Assembly (NCBI GenBank): GCA_038212215.1
Contig: JBBQUT010000026.1
Location: 6,644 to 70,643 of the forward strand
Origin: JALZAI01 sp038212215
GTDB taxonomy: Bacteria > Actinomycetota > Actinomycetes > Mycobacteriales > Jatrophihabitantaceae
Length of the DNA stretch: 64,000 nucleotides
Direction of reading: 5' to 3'
Positions 6,679 to 15,846 of this stretch are shown in pieces. The notes below the pieces were generated by a model that was not told the DNA's origin, did not search any database, and saw only the letters and a list, made by a program, of their open reading frames with translations. The position numbers and the translations under genes were made by a program. Each line of letters starts with the position of its first letter. Positions within the stretch are counted from its first letter, which is position 1.

Positions 6679-9099
6679 GTGACGACGACGGGAACGGTCG
6701 ACGCATACGCTGCTGACGTGCTCCTCGTCGGCCGCTCCCGTGAACTCGCAGCCGTCACCGATCTGCTCAACGGTGCGACCCACAGCCTGGGCGGCGTGCT
6801 GGTCCTCACCGGCCGGGCGGGATCGGGCCGGACTGCCTTGCTTGTGGAGACGGCTCGCTTGGCGCGTGCGGCCGGGCTGCCGGTGCTCACGGTCCGCGCC
6901 ACCCGGTCGCAGCGTCCCGGGACGATCTGGGCGACGCTGTTGAGGACGGTGGGCGCTCCAGCGGCGCTGGTCGACCACTTGCTCGACAACCCGTCGGCCA
7001 CCGACATCTCAGAGGCATGCCGAATCCTCTGCCGCAAGCAGCGCGGGCTCATCGCCATCGACGACGTAGATGCCGGAGGACCCGTGGCGGTAGACGGCCT
7101 CGCGGCCCTGGGCAGCCTTCTGCCCGAGCATCCGCTGGCGGTCGTTACGACTTCGGCGGCGCCGCTTGGCGTCGGGACAGAGGTGGCGCTGTCCCCGCTC
7201 ACCGACGCTGACGTCGCGGCGCTGTGCGGCGACGACCGTCCAGACGTCGTGCGCGCGATCCGCACCGCCGCGCGCGGGCTGCCCGGGCCGGTCGCCGCGC
7301 TCACCGCCGAGTTGCGGTCGCTTCCGGCCGGCGACGACCCGGTCGTGGCCCTCGCGCTGCGCGCGCAGGGCGACGTCGAATTCCTGGATGTCGACCCGCA
7401 GGTCGTCCGTCTCATCGAGATCGGGTTGTCCCGCGCGAGCGAGCCCGCCGATCGTGCGGCCCTGCTCGCCACGCTCGCCCGGGAACTGCTCGGAGACAGC
7501 TCTGCGGCGGGACGACGTCGTGCGCTGCTCGACGATGCAGAGCGGCTGGCCGCCGGTACCGGCGACCCGTGCCTGCAGGCGCGCGTGCTCGACGCCCGCC
7601 TGCACGCGCTGTGGGCACCCGACATCGCCGACGAGCGGCTCACGACGGCCGACCGCATCATCGGGCTCGCACGCGAAGGCGGCGACCTTCAACTCGAGTC
7701 GGCCGGTGCTTTCTGGAGATTCGTCAGCCTCGTCGAGAGCGGCCGGATCCTCGAGGCAGAGAACGCCCTCGCTGACTACGAGCGCATCGCGCCGCCCGAC
7801 GCGGAGACTCGCGTCCTCGTCCTGAGCCGACGGGCGATGCTTGCCGCGCTGCGCGGACGCTACGAGCAGGCGCTGGCCCTGGCGGTAGAGGTCGGCGCCA
7901 TCGGGGACGCTGCGGGCGTGCCGGATACGCAACGGCTCGTCGGCACCATCACTGGTTGTGTGGCAGCCGACTGCGGCACCGTCGGCCAGCTCGATGACGG
8001 CATTGCCGCATTCCTCGGATTCGCCCTCCGCTTCCCCGGCCACTTCTACGAGGCGACCGCAGCGATGCTGCTCGCTCAGGCTGGTCGCGCGGACCAGGCG
8101 AGCGCCGAACTCGAGCGCGTCGCGCCCAGCCTCATCGGCGGGTCGGGTCCCCGCTGGTTGGGGTCCATCACGCACGCCGCGACGGCCGCAGTCTCCTTCG
8201 CCCGAGACGAGCTGCGCGAGCAGCTGTTCAACGCGCTGCAGCCATATTCAGGCAAGTTCGCGATATTGGGCGGCGCCAACGCGTGCTTCGGCCCCGTCGA
8301 CCGCTATCTCGGCATGCTCGCCACGACGCTCGGACGTCCAGCGCAAGGCGTCGAACTCCTCGAACGAGCCGCCGCGGCAGAGGAGATGGTCGGCGCGCTT
8401 CCCGGCCTTGCCCGCACCCTCGCCGCACTCGCCGATGCGCACAAGCGCCGGGGCGCTCCCGGCGACGCCGACCAGGCCGCCGCACATGAGCTGCGGTCGG
8501 CGTCGATCGCGACACGGCTTGGGATGACGGCACTTCTGTCCCGACCGGGCGCTGCGTCGAACCAGTGGTCGCTACGCCGCGACGGCGAGGACTGGCTGCT
8601 GGAGGCAGGGGCAGAGGGGGCGCGACTGCGCGGCAGCCGCGGCCTGCACTACCTCGCCATGCTGCTCACCCATCCGCGCAGCGAGATCCCCGCCGCCACC
8701 TTGCTCGCCGGCGGCGCGGCACCGCCCCCCGCCCAGGACGAGCCGCTGCTCGACCGGCAGGCATTGAGCGCGTACCAGGCTCGGCTTCAACGACTCACCG
8801 ACGCCGCAGAGTCGGCGGACCGCGCCGGCGACGTAACGAACGCGGCCAGGATCGCCGCCGAACGGGACGCGATTCTCGCCCAGCTACGCGGGACCGTCGG
8901 CCTCGCCGGGCGACGCCGGTCCTTCACCTCGCAGGAGGAACGGGCGCGCGTCAGTGTCACCAAAGCGGTGCGCGGCGCCCTTGACCGGATCGAGGCAGTC
9001 GCGCCGCAATGCGGCGCCCACCTCCGCTCGTCAGTGCGCACCGGACGGGACTGCCGCTACCAGCCGGCGCCCGGCGGCCCGGCAGGCTGGAGCGCCTGA
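6679..9099 (+). CDS. Large STAND-type ATPase / LuxR-like regulator homologue without HTH
   Basis: An 806-residue protein starting with GTG. The N-terminal ~250 residues are an AAA/STAND nucleotide-binding domain (LLVGRSRELA box, Walker A-like GRAGSGRT at 45-52, LIAIDDVD Walker B). Residues ~260-620 are helical repeats of TPR type. The last ~200 residues hold a winged-helix-like DWLLEAGAEGARLRGSRGLHYLAMLL segment and a coiled coil, ending in RARVSVTKAVRGALDRI. This end is shared by many actinobacterial adenylate-cyclase/ATPase regulators and contains no LuxR HTH. The Walker A lysine is replaced by arginine (R51), so normal ATP hydrolysis is doubtful. Probable signalling protein. Confidence 0.75.
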   Translation: MTTTGTVDAYAADVLLVGRSRELAAVTDLLNGATHSLGGVLVLTGRAGSGRTALLVETARLARAAGLPVLTVRATRSQRPGTIWATLLRTVGAPAALVDHLLDNPSATDISEACRILCRKQRGLIAIDDVDAGGPVAVDGLAALGSLLPEHPLAVVTTSAAPLGVGTEVALSPLTDADVAALCGDDRPDVVRAIRTAARGLPGPVAALTAELRSLPAGDDPVVALALRAQGDVEFLDVDPQVVRLIEIGLSRASEPADRAALLATLARELLGDSSAAGRRRALLDDAERLAAGTGDPCLQARVLDARLHALWAPDIADERLTTADRIIGLAREGGDLQLESAGAFWRFVSLVESGRILEAENALADYERIAPPDAETRVLVLSRRAMLAALRGRYEQALALAVEVGAIGDAAGVPDTQRLVGTITGCVAADCGTVGQLDDGIAAFLGFALRFPGHFYEATAAMLLAQAGRADQASAELERVAPSLIGGSGPRWLGSITHAATAAVSFARDELREQLFNALQPYSGKFAILGGANACFGPVDRYLGMLATTLGRPAQGVELLERAAAAEEMVGALPGLARTLAALADAHKRRGAPGDADQAAAHELRSASIATRLGMTALLSRPGAASNQWSLRRDGEDWLLEAGAEGARLRGSRGLHYLAMLLTHPRSEIPAATLLAGGAAPPPAQDEPLLDRQALSAYQARLQRLTDAAESADRAGDVTNAARIAAERDAILAQLRGTVGLAGRRRSFTSQEERARVSVTKAVRGALDRIEAVAPQCGAHLRSSVRTGRDCRYQPAPGGPAGWSA

Positions 9100-9654
9100 C
9101 CGGCGCTCACACTGCGCACGCTTCGGCGAGCACCCGGGTGCGCCACTGTTGATAGGTCGTCGCGCCGGCACGGCCAAGGTCCTCGGCGGTTGACTGGAGG
9201 GTCGCAAGGTCGCCGGACAGCAGGGCGGGCGGCCAGTACCTCGAGCCACTGTGACCGATCCTCGTGCGCACCGCGGGACTGTTGTCCAGTCGCCGGCAAG
9301 GGCAGCGGGTGCCAGGAGTTCCTCGGCAGCGAGATTCCACGCACACAGCGCGACGCAGATCGCGACGGTGTGGACCGACCGGCGCTAGCATGGACTTGCA
9401 CTACCGCCACAAGGCTGGACGCTGCCGGGCTTGCGACGACCTACCGTGTGTGGTCGTCGACCTGGGCATCAACTGGCGGCCGAGGGCACCCGAAGTGGGC
9501 GGCCCGTCGGCCCGTGGTGTCGCTGTCGCGGAGTTCGGTGGCCGCGGCGTCTCGGCAGCTACCCGGGGCGCTGCTGGCGAGCGTCCACCCGACGCGGCTA
9601 CCTGTGCGGCTATTCGCGCCCGGCCACCGAACTGGGCGTTCAGAGGAGGAGTCT
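9100..9654. other. Stretch without an intact gene; possible frameshifted minus-strand remnant
   Basis: Between the ATPase stop and the helicase start I find no convincing whole gene. On the minus strand coding-like pieces lie in different frames: a piece reading AEELLAPAALAGDWTTVPRC around 9290-9350, and a terminal piece ending TTYQQWRTRVLAEACAV at 9107. This suggests a short gene broken by frameshifts. The plus-strand frame that runs into the helicase gene also covers part of this stretch but has poor composition, and a proper ribosome site only appears at 9644. Confidence 0.35.
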
Positions 9655-11799
9655 GTGGCTCGACCAGGCCGGCGCCAAGTGGGCGCTCGCCACCCCGCTT
9701 CACCGAAGCAGCGACAGGTTCGCGGCCCCGAGGATGTCATCTCGGTGCTCGCTCGCGCAGTCCGTGAGGTGGAAGCAGCGGTCGAGCGTCGCCGCGTGAC
9801 GCCCGCAGTGCGGACGAAGTTTCAGGTCGTCGCATTGCTTGTGCGCGAGGAGAACGCCCGGGTCCGGGGGAAGCAGACCAGCCCCCACACTCACCGGGCC
9901 GAGCAGCTCAAGCGCCTCGACGGGATTGCCACGATCCTCGCGAAGAGCGCTGTACGGGACCCCAAGCTCCTCGCCCTCCTCGCGCAGGATGCCGTCGTCT
10001 CCGGCGCGGCCAAGTTGCTCAAGCGCGAGATGTTGAGGGCAGCGGGTGTGGAGCCGGCTCCTGAGGAAGCCTCGCCGACGGAGTCCGCGGCCGCTTCCAC
10101 CAGCACCGAGCGTCGCGTCGTGCCCCAGTCGGTAGTGTCTCGACAGCTTGCCAACCCGTTCCTCGCCCCCGACTTCTCGGCCGCCCGGCCGAGCGCGGTC
10201 GGTTCGCGCCGCCTGGCCGGTTGGGAGCTGCTCAACCCGCTGCTGAGCTCGTTTGAACGCGCCGCGGGCGGAGCGCCTGCGTGCATGGCGCTGCCGGCAC
10301 CTGCCCATCTGCGTCTGCCAGGAAACCGGCAGCTGATGCGCCACCAGGCGCAGTTGGTCGCCGCTGCCGCGGCCGGCCATCGGACTTTCCTACTCGCCGA
10401 CGAGCCGGGCCTGGGCAAGACGGCTCAGGCGCTGCTCGCAGCGCAGGCGGCGAACGCCTACCCGCTGCTGGTGGTCGTACCGAGCGTCGTCAAGACCAAC
10501 TGGGCGCGCGAGGTCGGCCTGTGGACACCGAACCGTTCGGCCACCGTGGTCCAGGGCAACGGTGACACGGTCGACGGCTTCGCCGACATCGTCGTGGTCA
10601 ATTACGAGGTGCTCGACCGCCACGTGGGATGGTTCGGCGACTTCGGCTTCCGCGGCATGGTCGTCGACGTGGCGCACTTCATCAAGAACAAGAGCGCTCA
10701 ACGCTCGCAGCACGTCCTGGATCTGTCCGCGCGTATCCGTTCCCGCACTGCGCGCCCGTTGCTGATGGCCCTCACCGGCACCCCACTGATCAATGACATC
10801 GACGACTTCCGGGCCATCTGGCGCTTCCTCGGCTGGATCGACGAGACCGAGCCGCTCGCCGAGTTGATGAACTCCCTCGAGCAGACCGGCCTGACCCCCG
10901 CCGACCCGGGGTTCTACTCCGCCGCTCGACAGTGCGTGATCGACCTCGGCATCGTTCGTCGCCGCAAAGTCGATGTCGCTGCCGACATCCCCGCCCGTCG
11001 CACCGCCGACCTGCCGGTCGAGCTCGATGAGAAGGTCGGCCGGTCGATCCGGGCTGCCGAGCGCGACCTCACGCGCCGCCTGGTGCTGCGGTACGAGACG
11101 GCACTGGCGAGCCGTCGGTCCGGTGTCGTCGAGGGCATCGACCATGACCTCGTTCGCAAGGTGGCCAGGTGGGAGCAGAAGGACACGAGCACGGCGACGG
11201 CGGGCGAAAACGTGTTCACCATGATGCGACGCATCGGCCAGGCCAAGGCCGGCCTCGCCGCCGACTACGCGGCACAGCTCGCGAGAAGCGCAGGCAAGGT
11301 GGTCTTCTTCGCCAAGCACGTCGACGTCATGGACGTCGCAGAGGAGGCCTTCACCAAGCAGGGGATCCGCTTCTCCTCGATACGAGGCGGCCAGACGCCG
11401 GCGTCACGGCAGAAGAACATCGACGCCTTCGTGAACGATCCGGAAGTCGCCATCGCGGTCTGCTCCTTGACGGCGGCCGGTGTCGGCCTGAACCTGCAGG
11501 TCGCCTCAAACATCGTGCTGGCCGAGCTGTCCTGGACCGACGCGGAGCAGACGCAGGCCATCGACCGCAGCCACCGCATCGGTCAGACCGAACCCGTCAT
11601 CGCGTGGCGCATCATCGCCGCTCGGACTATCGACAGCAGGATCGCTGAGTTGATCGACAGTAAGGCGGGGCTGGCCGCCAGAGCGCTGGACGGCTCGGAT
11701 GACCAGGTGTGGTCGTCGGCCGACGTGCAGCACGAGGCGCTGGTCGCATTGTTGACCGACGCGCTGTCTGGGTCCTCAGAAGAGCAGGCGGTGTCCTAG
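9655..11799 (+). CDS. SNF2-family DEAD/DEAH-box helicase-like protein with altered DEAH box
   Basis: A 714-residue SNF2/RapA-type ATPase. I use GTG at 9655 because AGGAGG lies 5 nt upstream. Motifs in order: MRHQAQL (Q motif), DEPGLGKTAQ (motif I), VVVPSVVKTNW (Ia), DVAH (motif II), LLMALTGTPLIND (III), an insertion with REKRK-like basic segments, then the helicase C domain with VCSLTAAGVGLNLQ and QAIDRSHRIGQ (motif VI). Motif II should read DEAH; codon GTG replaces GAG, giving Val at residue 339 in place of the catalytic Glu. All other motifs look intact. It could be an inactive DNA translocase, a binding-only form, or carry a sequencing error. Confidence 0.85.
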   Translation: MARPGRRQVGARHPASPKQRQVRGPEDVISVLARAVREVEAAVERRRVTPAVRTKFQVVALLVREENARVRGKQTSPHTHRAEQLKRLDGIATILAKSAVRDPKLLALLAQDAVVSGAAKLLKREMLRAAGVEPAPEEASPTESAAASTSTERRVVPQSVVSRQLANPFLAPDFSAARPSAVGSRRLAGWELLNPLLSSFERAAGGAPACMALPAPAHLRLPGNRQLMRHQAQLVAAAAAGHRTFLLADEPGLGKTAQALLAAQAANAYPLLVVVPSVVKTNWAREVGLWTPNRSATVVQGNGDTVDGFADIVVVNYEVLDRHVGWFGDFGFRGMVVDVAHFIKNKSAQRSQHVLDLSARIRSRTARPLLMALTGTPLINDIDDFRAIWRFLGWIDETEPLAELMNSLEQTGLTPADPGFYSAARQCVIDLGIVRRRKVDVAADIPARRTADLPVELDEKVGRSIRAAERDLTRRLVLRYETALASRRSGVVEGIDHDLVRKVARWEQKDTSTATAGENVFTMMRRIGQAKAGLAADYAAQLARSAGKVVFFAKHVDVMDVAEEAFTKQGIRFSSIRGGQTPASRQKNIDAFVNDPEVAIAVCSLTAAGVGLNLQVASNIVLAELSWTDAEQTQAIDRSHRIGQTEPVIAWRIIAARTIDSRIAELIDSKAGLAARALDGSDDQVWSSADVQHEALVALLTDALSGSSEEQAVS

Positions 11800-12155
11800 C
11801 GCGGTTACGAGCGCCCGGCTCGCTCGCCGGTAGGGACCATCGGCACTGTGCCACGGGCCGCCGCCGCATGCAGTGTGGAAACCATGTCAGCCTCGGTTGC
11901 GGTCGGCCGCAGCCAGATCGGGCGACTCAGGTGCTCGACACGGTGGCCCAGACGGGCCAGCCGTCGCGGGCTGAGATCACTGATACCGCGGCTTCCCAGC
12001 GCTCCGAGTGCGTGATGTTGAACAAGGGGCCACACATACCTGAAGCGATCGCGGCTCTGGACGGCATCCTTGCTCGGATGGACGAAGTGCAGCACAAGAG
12101 CCGCACGTTGATGCGCCACGTCCACTCCTGGGACGGCCAGTAGGGCGCGTTGCGC
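11800..12155. other. Unresolved stretch with two competing small ORFs
   Basis: Two small reading frames overlap here on opposite strands. Plus: 12015-12143, 42 codons, starting MLNKGPHIPEAIAALDGIL, with about 80% GC at third positions and a charged helical look. Minus: 11805-12125, 106 codons, whose last third (from WLRPTATEADMVSTL on) also looks coding. Neither matches a family I know. The plus-strand frame has the better codon statistics but no clear ribosome site. At most one is likely to be real. Confidence 0.3.
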
Positions 12156-12602
12156 TTATTCCGCATTGTTGCGCTCGGTAGGCGGCGGAACTCTGCGGCG
12201 TTCTGATGCCACGTGCACTGCGTAGGCCGCGAGAGACATCGCGGCGATGACGGCTAGCAGGACGGTGAAGTTCGCCCCGTAGTTCGACAGCAGGAGCGCC
12301 TTGCTCGGTGGCTGGCTGCCGCGCCGAAGGATGAGCGGAATCGCGATCACAGCGACTAGGGCACCGACGATCAGCGCGCCTTGCGCGTAACGGCGCGCGC
12401 GCGGCGCAACGGCGCGTGTGACGAGCCAGCCGCCCGCGGCGACGGCAGGCGACAGCACGCCGTCGTGCACGATCACGATGCCGATCAGCCACCCGACGAG
12501 GATGATCAGGTCGCCGAACGGTACCTGCGTGACCAGGCGAAAGGCGCCAAAGGCGATCAGTGCGATGCCCGCGGAACCGAGCGCATAACGGGTGCGCGAC
12601 AT
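12156..12602 (-). CDS. Small integral membrane protein of the redox/glycosyltransferase operon
   Basis: A 148-residue protein with four predicted membrane segments (about residues 8-28, 30-50, 70-92 and 112-130) and a polar, Pro/Glu-rich C-terminus. No motif is recognised. Its ATG follows the TAG of the molybdopterin oxidoreductase gene with no gap at all, so it is almost certainly translated from the same transcript and may be a membrane partner of that enzyme. It is the last gene of a five-gene operon running from 15722 down. Confidence 0.75.
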   Translation of the reverse strand: MSRTRYALGSAGIALIAFGAFRLVTQVPFGDLIILVGWLIGIVIVHDGVLSPAVAAGGWLVTRAVAPRARRYAQGALIVGALVAVIAIPLILRRGSQPPSKALLLSNYGANFTVLLAVIAAMSLAAYAVHVASERRRVPPPTERNNAE

Positions 12603-13802
12603 CTACAGCACCTCGATCCGGCTCAGCCACTTGGTGTTGAGCACGCCCGCGCGGTTCGGTGAGATCAGACGCAGCGGGTAGCCGTGATCGATATCGAGGC
12701 GCTCGCCGTTGAGGTGCGTAGCGAGCAGCGCGTGCGAGACCTGCGGTCCTTCGACGTAGCTGGTCCTGTACGCGCCACCTTGCTCGAGGGAGGTAAGGCG
12801 GACGCGCGAGTTGGAATCCCCGCCCGCGCGGGTCACCACGTCGAGCAGCGTTACACCGCGCCATTGCGCGCCGACGCTCCATCCTTCGACGCAGGTGATC
12901 GGCAGATGCTTCTCATGCCCAGCGAGCGCCAGAACCTCACTCAGCGACAGGACGTACGGCGTCGGCCCGACAACGTGGAGTTGCCAATGCGGAGACATCG
13001 CCGCCCTAATGACATCCGCCGCTTCAGCGGTCTTGTTGACCGGAACCCCCTGCGGTCCCTTCCTCGCATCTCGGTTAGCCAGCAGCCCTAGCGGCTCGAG
13101 CGGAGTGACGGTCTGGCCGATCGTGGTGATGATGACGGTGCCTATGCCGGCTCCGCCGGCGATGAGCAGCCCGCGGCGGGAAATCCCGGCGGGTCGGGGC
13201 GGTGGCACCGGCCCGGCGTTGCTGTGCGCGTCGGGGTTCTCGCTCCACGGAATCTCGGTAAGCACATCGCCGTCCGCCACCTTGACGCTCAGCCCGTACT
13301 TGATGTCGGGCAGCTTGATCGCGATATGCAGGAGCACTGAGCCGATCACGACGTAGGCGAGGAATCGGTGCACCGGCACGAAGTTCCACGACCACGGATA
13401 CCAGGCGAGGGTGTTGAGGAATCCGGTGAACAGTTGCAGCAGCGAGGACGCCACGAGGACGAACACCGAGAAGCGCTCGACAGCGTGCTTCGTGGAGCGG
13501 ACGGGCGGCCAGCGGAACAGGTTCGGGTAGACCGACCACAGTTTGACGAGCAGCAGCGGGATCGTTGCTGTGCCCGTAGCGACGTGCACCCCCTGAGTGA
13601 CTCGGTAGAGCCAGACCGGGCTCACCGGTTCCGGAAGCCACGACCACGGGTGGTACTGGTAGTGACTCAACAGCCCGGTGACGAAGCAGATCGCGAAACA
13701 GATTCCGAGGACCCGTCCGAGGCGCGCAGTGACGGCTGTTGATCGCAGCGGGCTGGTGAACCGTGGCCACCTGTTTGGCCGGGTTGGCTTCGTGACGCTC
13801 AT
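12603..13802 (-). CDS. Cytochrome b-like membrane domain fused to a sulfite-oxidase-type molybdopterin domain
   Basis: About 399 residues from the ATG at 13802. The N-terminal ~200 residues hold four membrane helices with histidines placed as in cytochrome b561/di-haem b proteins (for example HRFLAYVVIGSVLLHIAIK). A twin-arginine segment ISRRGLLIAGGAG with a hydrophobic stretch follows at ~230, acting as internal export/anchor signal. The last ~140 residues are a sulfite oxidase-like Moco domain with ITCVEGWSVGAQWRG, whose Cys should ligate molybdenum. It probably passes electrons between an extracytoplasmic substrate and the membrane quinone pool. Start overlaps the methyltransferase stop by 4 nt. 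Confidence 0.85.
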   Translation of the reverse strand: MSVTKPTRPNRWPRFTSPLRSTAVTARLGRVLGICFAICFVTGLLSHYQYHPWSWLPEPVSPVWLYRVTQGVHVATGTATIPLLLVKLWSVYPNLFRWPPVRSTKHAVERFSVFVLVASSLLQLFTGFLNTLAWYPWSWNFVPVHRFLAYVVIGSVLLHIAIKLPDIKYGLSVKVADGDVLTEIPWSENPDAHSNAGPVPPPRPAGISRRGLLIAGGAGIGTVIITTIGQTVTPLEPLGLLANRDARKGPQGVPVNKTAEAADVIRAAMSPHWQLHVVGPTPYVLSLSEVLALAGHEKHLPITCVEGWSVGAQWRGVTLLDVVTRAGGDSNSRVRLTSLEQGGAYRTSYVEGPQVSHALLATHLNGERLDIDHGYPLRLISPNRAGVLNTKWLSRIEVL

Positions 13803-14437
13803 GATTGGCGCTCCAGCAGGGCGAAGGCGCGGTTGTCGCGCGTCCAATGTCGAGTGACGCGGAAACCGGTGAGCCGGGCATACTCGACGAGCGCGTCGGC
13901 GCCCACGTACGCCCACGGGAAGGCCGGACCGACGACCTCGTCCGACAGGACGAACCGCACGCGGTGACGGTCGTTGATCGCGTGTTCAGCATGAGTTTCG
14001 ACGATCACCCGACCCCGTGGGGTGAGCAGGGTGCGGGTTCGGTGCAGCAGCCTGAGCGGGTCGCCGCCGATGCCGATGTTGCCGTCGAGCAGAACGACCG
14101 TGGCCCATCGGCCCTGTCCAGGTACATGTCCGAACACGTCGCGGCGAAGCGCATTGAGGCCGCGCGCAGTCGTCATGGCGACGGCGGTCGCCGCGATGTC
14201 GATCCCGAGCGCGAGACAGCCGCGGGCAGCAAGACCGGCGACGATGCGCCCGGGACCGCAGCCCACGTCGAGGGCAGGACCCCTCGCCTGTTCGAGCGCA
14301 TCGAGATCGACCGCGTCGGCGGGCGCGAGCCAGCGTGCGAGGTCAAGTGTCACGACGCGGCCGTCAGGATGGCGCAGGTGCAGCGCCGTCCGGCGCGAGA
14401 GCGAGTGCTCGTAGGCAGGCAGGGCGTCGAGCTGCAT
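13799..14437 (-). CDS. Class I SAM-dependent methyltransferase
   Basis: A 212-residue Rossmann methyltransferase. Motif I is PALDVGCGPGRIVAGLAARG, followed by an acidic GIDIA at the end of strand 2, VVLLDGNIGIGGDP as motif IV, and GRVIVETHAE as motif V. The target cannot be read; the neighbours (glycosyltransferases, Moco oxidoreductase) suggest a small molecule or envelope glycan intermediate. Overlaps the DUF2064 gene by one base upstream and the oxidoreductase gene by four bases downstream. Confidence 0.88.
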   Translation of the reverse strand: MQLDALPAYEHSLSRRTALHLRHPDGRVVTLDLARWLAPADAVDLDALEQARGPALDVGCGPGRIVAGLAARGCLALGIDIAATAVAMTTARGLNALRRDVFGHVPGQGRWATVVLLDGNIGIGGDPLRLLHRTRTLLTPRGRVIVETHAEHAINDRHRVRFVLSDEVVGPAFPWAYVGADALVEYARLTGFRVTRHWTRDNRAFALLERQS

Positions 14438-15066
14438 CAGGCTGCCTCCTCGGTCATGCCCGTCCAGGTCGCAGCGAAGCGGGTCGACGGCGCGAGTCGC
14501 GCGACCACCCGCGCGTCGGCGGCAGTGTCGACATCAACAAGCTCGTCGAGGACCTGCACCCGCAGTCCGTGGCTGGTGAGGCGGTCGAGTTGTGCGGCGT
14601 AGGTCGTCGATGTCGACATCGGTATGCCGCAGATCAGCGCAGCCGCGAGCGAGGGATCGCGCAGCCCGAGGCACCAGTACCCACCGTCCACCGTGGGTCC
14701 AAGGCACGCGTCGAATGCGGACTGATCGAACGGCGCCAGCAATGCCGGTGTCAGCTGCGGCGTGTCCATCCCGACGAGCAGCGCAGGACCGGGAGCGGCG
14801 CAGCCGAAGGCCGCCGCCAGGCGCATGTCGAGGCCGCCGCGCGGCTGCGCGCAGTGCGCCCAGCCCGCCCGCAGCCAGCCCTCCGCGACGCCGTCGAACG
14901 CGAGCAACCTGGTGTGAGCCGGCGTCGCGTCCACCACGTCCAGTGTGTCGCTCAGGGCGGCGGCGGCGAGGTCGGCGGCGTCCGCTGCGGTCACCGCCGG
15001 CATGAGCCGGGTCTTGACGCGTCCGGGTACCGGCGCCTTGGCGATGACGATGAGGGTCGCGATCAT
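14437..15066 (-). CDS. DUF2064 / TIGR04282-type glycosyltransferase-like protein
   Basis: About 209 residues from ATG at 15066. It begins TLIVIAKAPVPGRVKTRLMP, the nucleotide-binding opening typical of the DUF2064 (TIGR04282, GT-A fold) family, and has LLVGMDTPQLTP, the family's GxDxP metal/nucleotide loop, and a CLGPTVDGGYWCLGLRDP segment. Members are usually encoded beside a GT2 glycosyltransferase, as here (TGATG overlap). Activity is unknown for most members. Confidence 0.88.
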   Translation of the reverse strand: MIATLIVIAKAPVPGRVKTRLMPAVTAADAADLAAAALSDTLDVVDATPAHTRLLAFDGVAEGWLRAGWAHCAQPRGGLDMRLAAAFGCAAPGPALLVGMDTPQLTPALLAPFDQSAFDACLGPTVDGGYWCLGLRDPSLAAALICGIPMSTSTTYAAQLDRLTSHGLRVQVLDELVDVDTAADARVVARLAPSTRFAATWTGMTEEAA

Positions 15067-15722
15067 CAAAATCGCACCGCACTCATATCGCGGACCGCCT
15101 GCAGGTACCCGCGCGGCGTGCCTGTCACCTTCGACCGGCCGGAGCGCGGGCCGTAGTCGACGTCGACCTGCGTGATGCGCCACCCCGCCTGTGCCGCGCG
15201 CACGACCATTTCGAGCGGGTAACCGCTGCGGCGATCGTGAATAGCCAATCCCAGCAAGGGTTCCCGGTACGCGACCCGGATCGGGCCGAGATCAGCGAGC
15301 GGGACGCCTGTTCGCGCCCGCACGCGCCGCGCCAGCACGCGATTTGCAATCCGCGCAGGCAGTGGCCACGCCGCACGCGAGGTTGGACGGCGGCGACTGA
15401 CGACGAGGTCAGCGCCGGCGTCGAGGCTCTCGGCGAGGCGGACGGCGTCGGCAGGATCCAGTGACCCGTCGCAGTCGCAGAACGCCACCACCGGAGCGGT
15501 GGCCGCCTGCAGACCGGCATGGCAAGCCGCTCCATACCCGCGTTGCGTGCACGCGACCACGACCGCTCCGCCACGTCGCGCGAGTTCAGCCGAACTGTCG
15601 CGCGAACCGTTGTCGACAACGATCGCCCGTGCCGACGCGGGGATCCGACTTAGCACCCACGGCAGCGCATCGGCCTCGTCTAGGCAGGGCAGCACGATGT
15701 CCAACGCGGGAGCGGGGCTCAT
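15066..15722 (-). CDS. Family 2 glycosyltransferase (GT-A, DPM1-like)
   Basis: About 218 residues from ATG at 15722 (the frame is open further upstream, but the conserved protein begins there). GT2 features in order: DIVLPCLDEADALPWVL, AIVVDNGSRDSS, GYGAACHAGLQAA and VAFCDCDGSLDP, whose DCDGS is the metal-binding DxD equivalent. No membrane anchor is visible. It probably moves a sugar onto a lipid or small acceptor. First gene of the minus-strand five-gene operon; divergent from the epimerase at 15847. Confidence 0.88.
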   Translation of the reverse strand: MSPAPALDIVLPCLDEADALPWVLSRIPASARAIVVDNGSRDSSAELARRGGAVVVACTQRGYGAACHAGLQAATAPVVAFCDCDGSLDPADAVRLAESLDAGADLVVSRRRPTSRAAWPLPARIANRVLARRVRARTGVPLADLGPIRVAYREPLLGLAIHDRRSGYPLEMVVRAAQAGWRITQVDVDYGPRSGRSKVTGTPRGYLQAVRDMSAVRF

Positions 15723-15846
15723 GAAAGCGAACATAGCTATGCATGCTGTCCGACGGGCCGATCTGAACGATCGATCACCAGATCGTAAGAAGGTGAGCGC
15801 CGCGCGAGTGTAAAGGTGGAAGTACACCAACGGAAAAGGGCGAACG

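Noticed and set aside
9190..9654. N-terminal extension of the SNF2 gene
   Set aside because: Low-complexity Arg/Ser-rich translation, no family match, and a proper ribosome site with GTG occurs at 9655.
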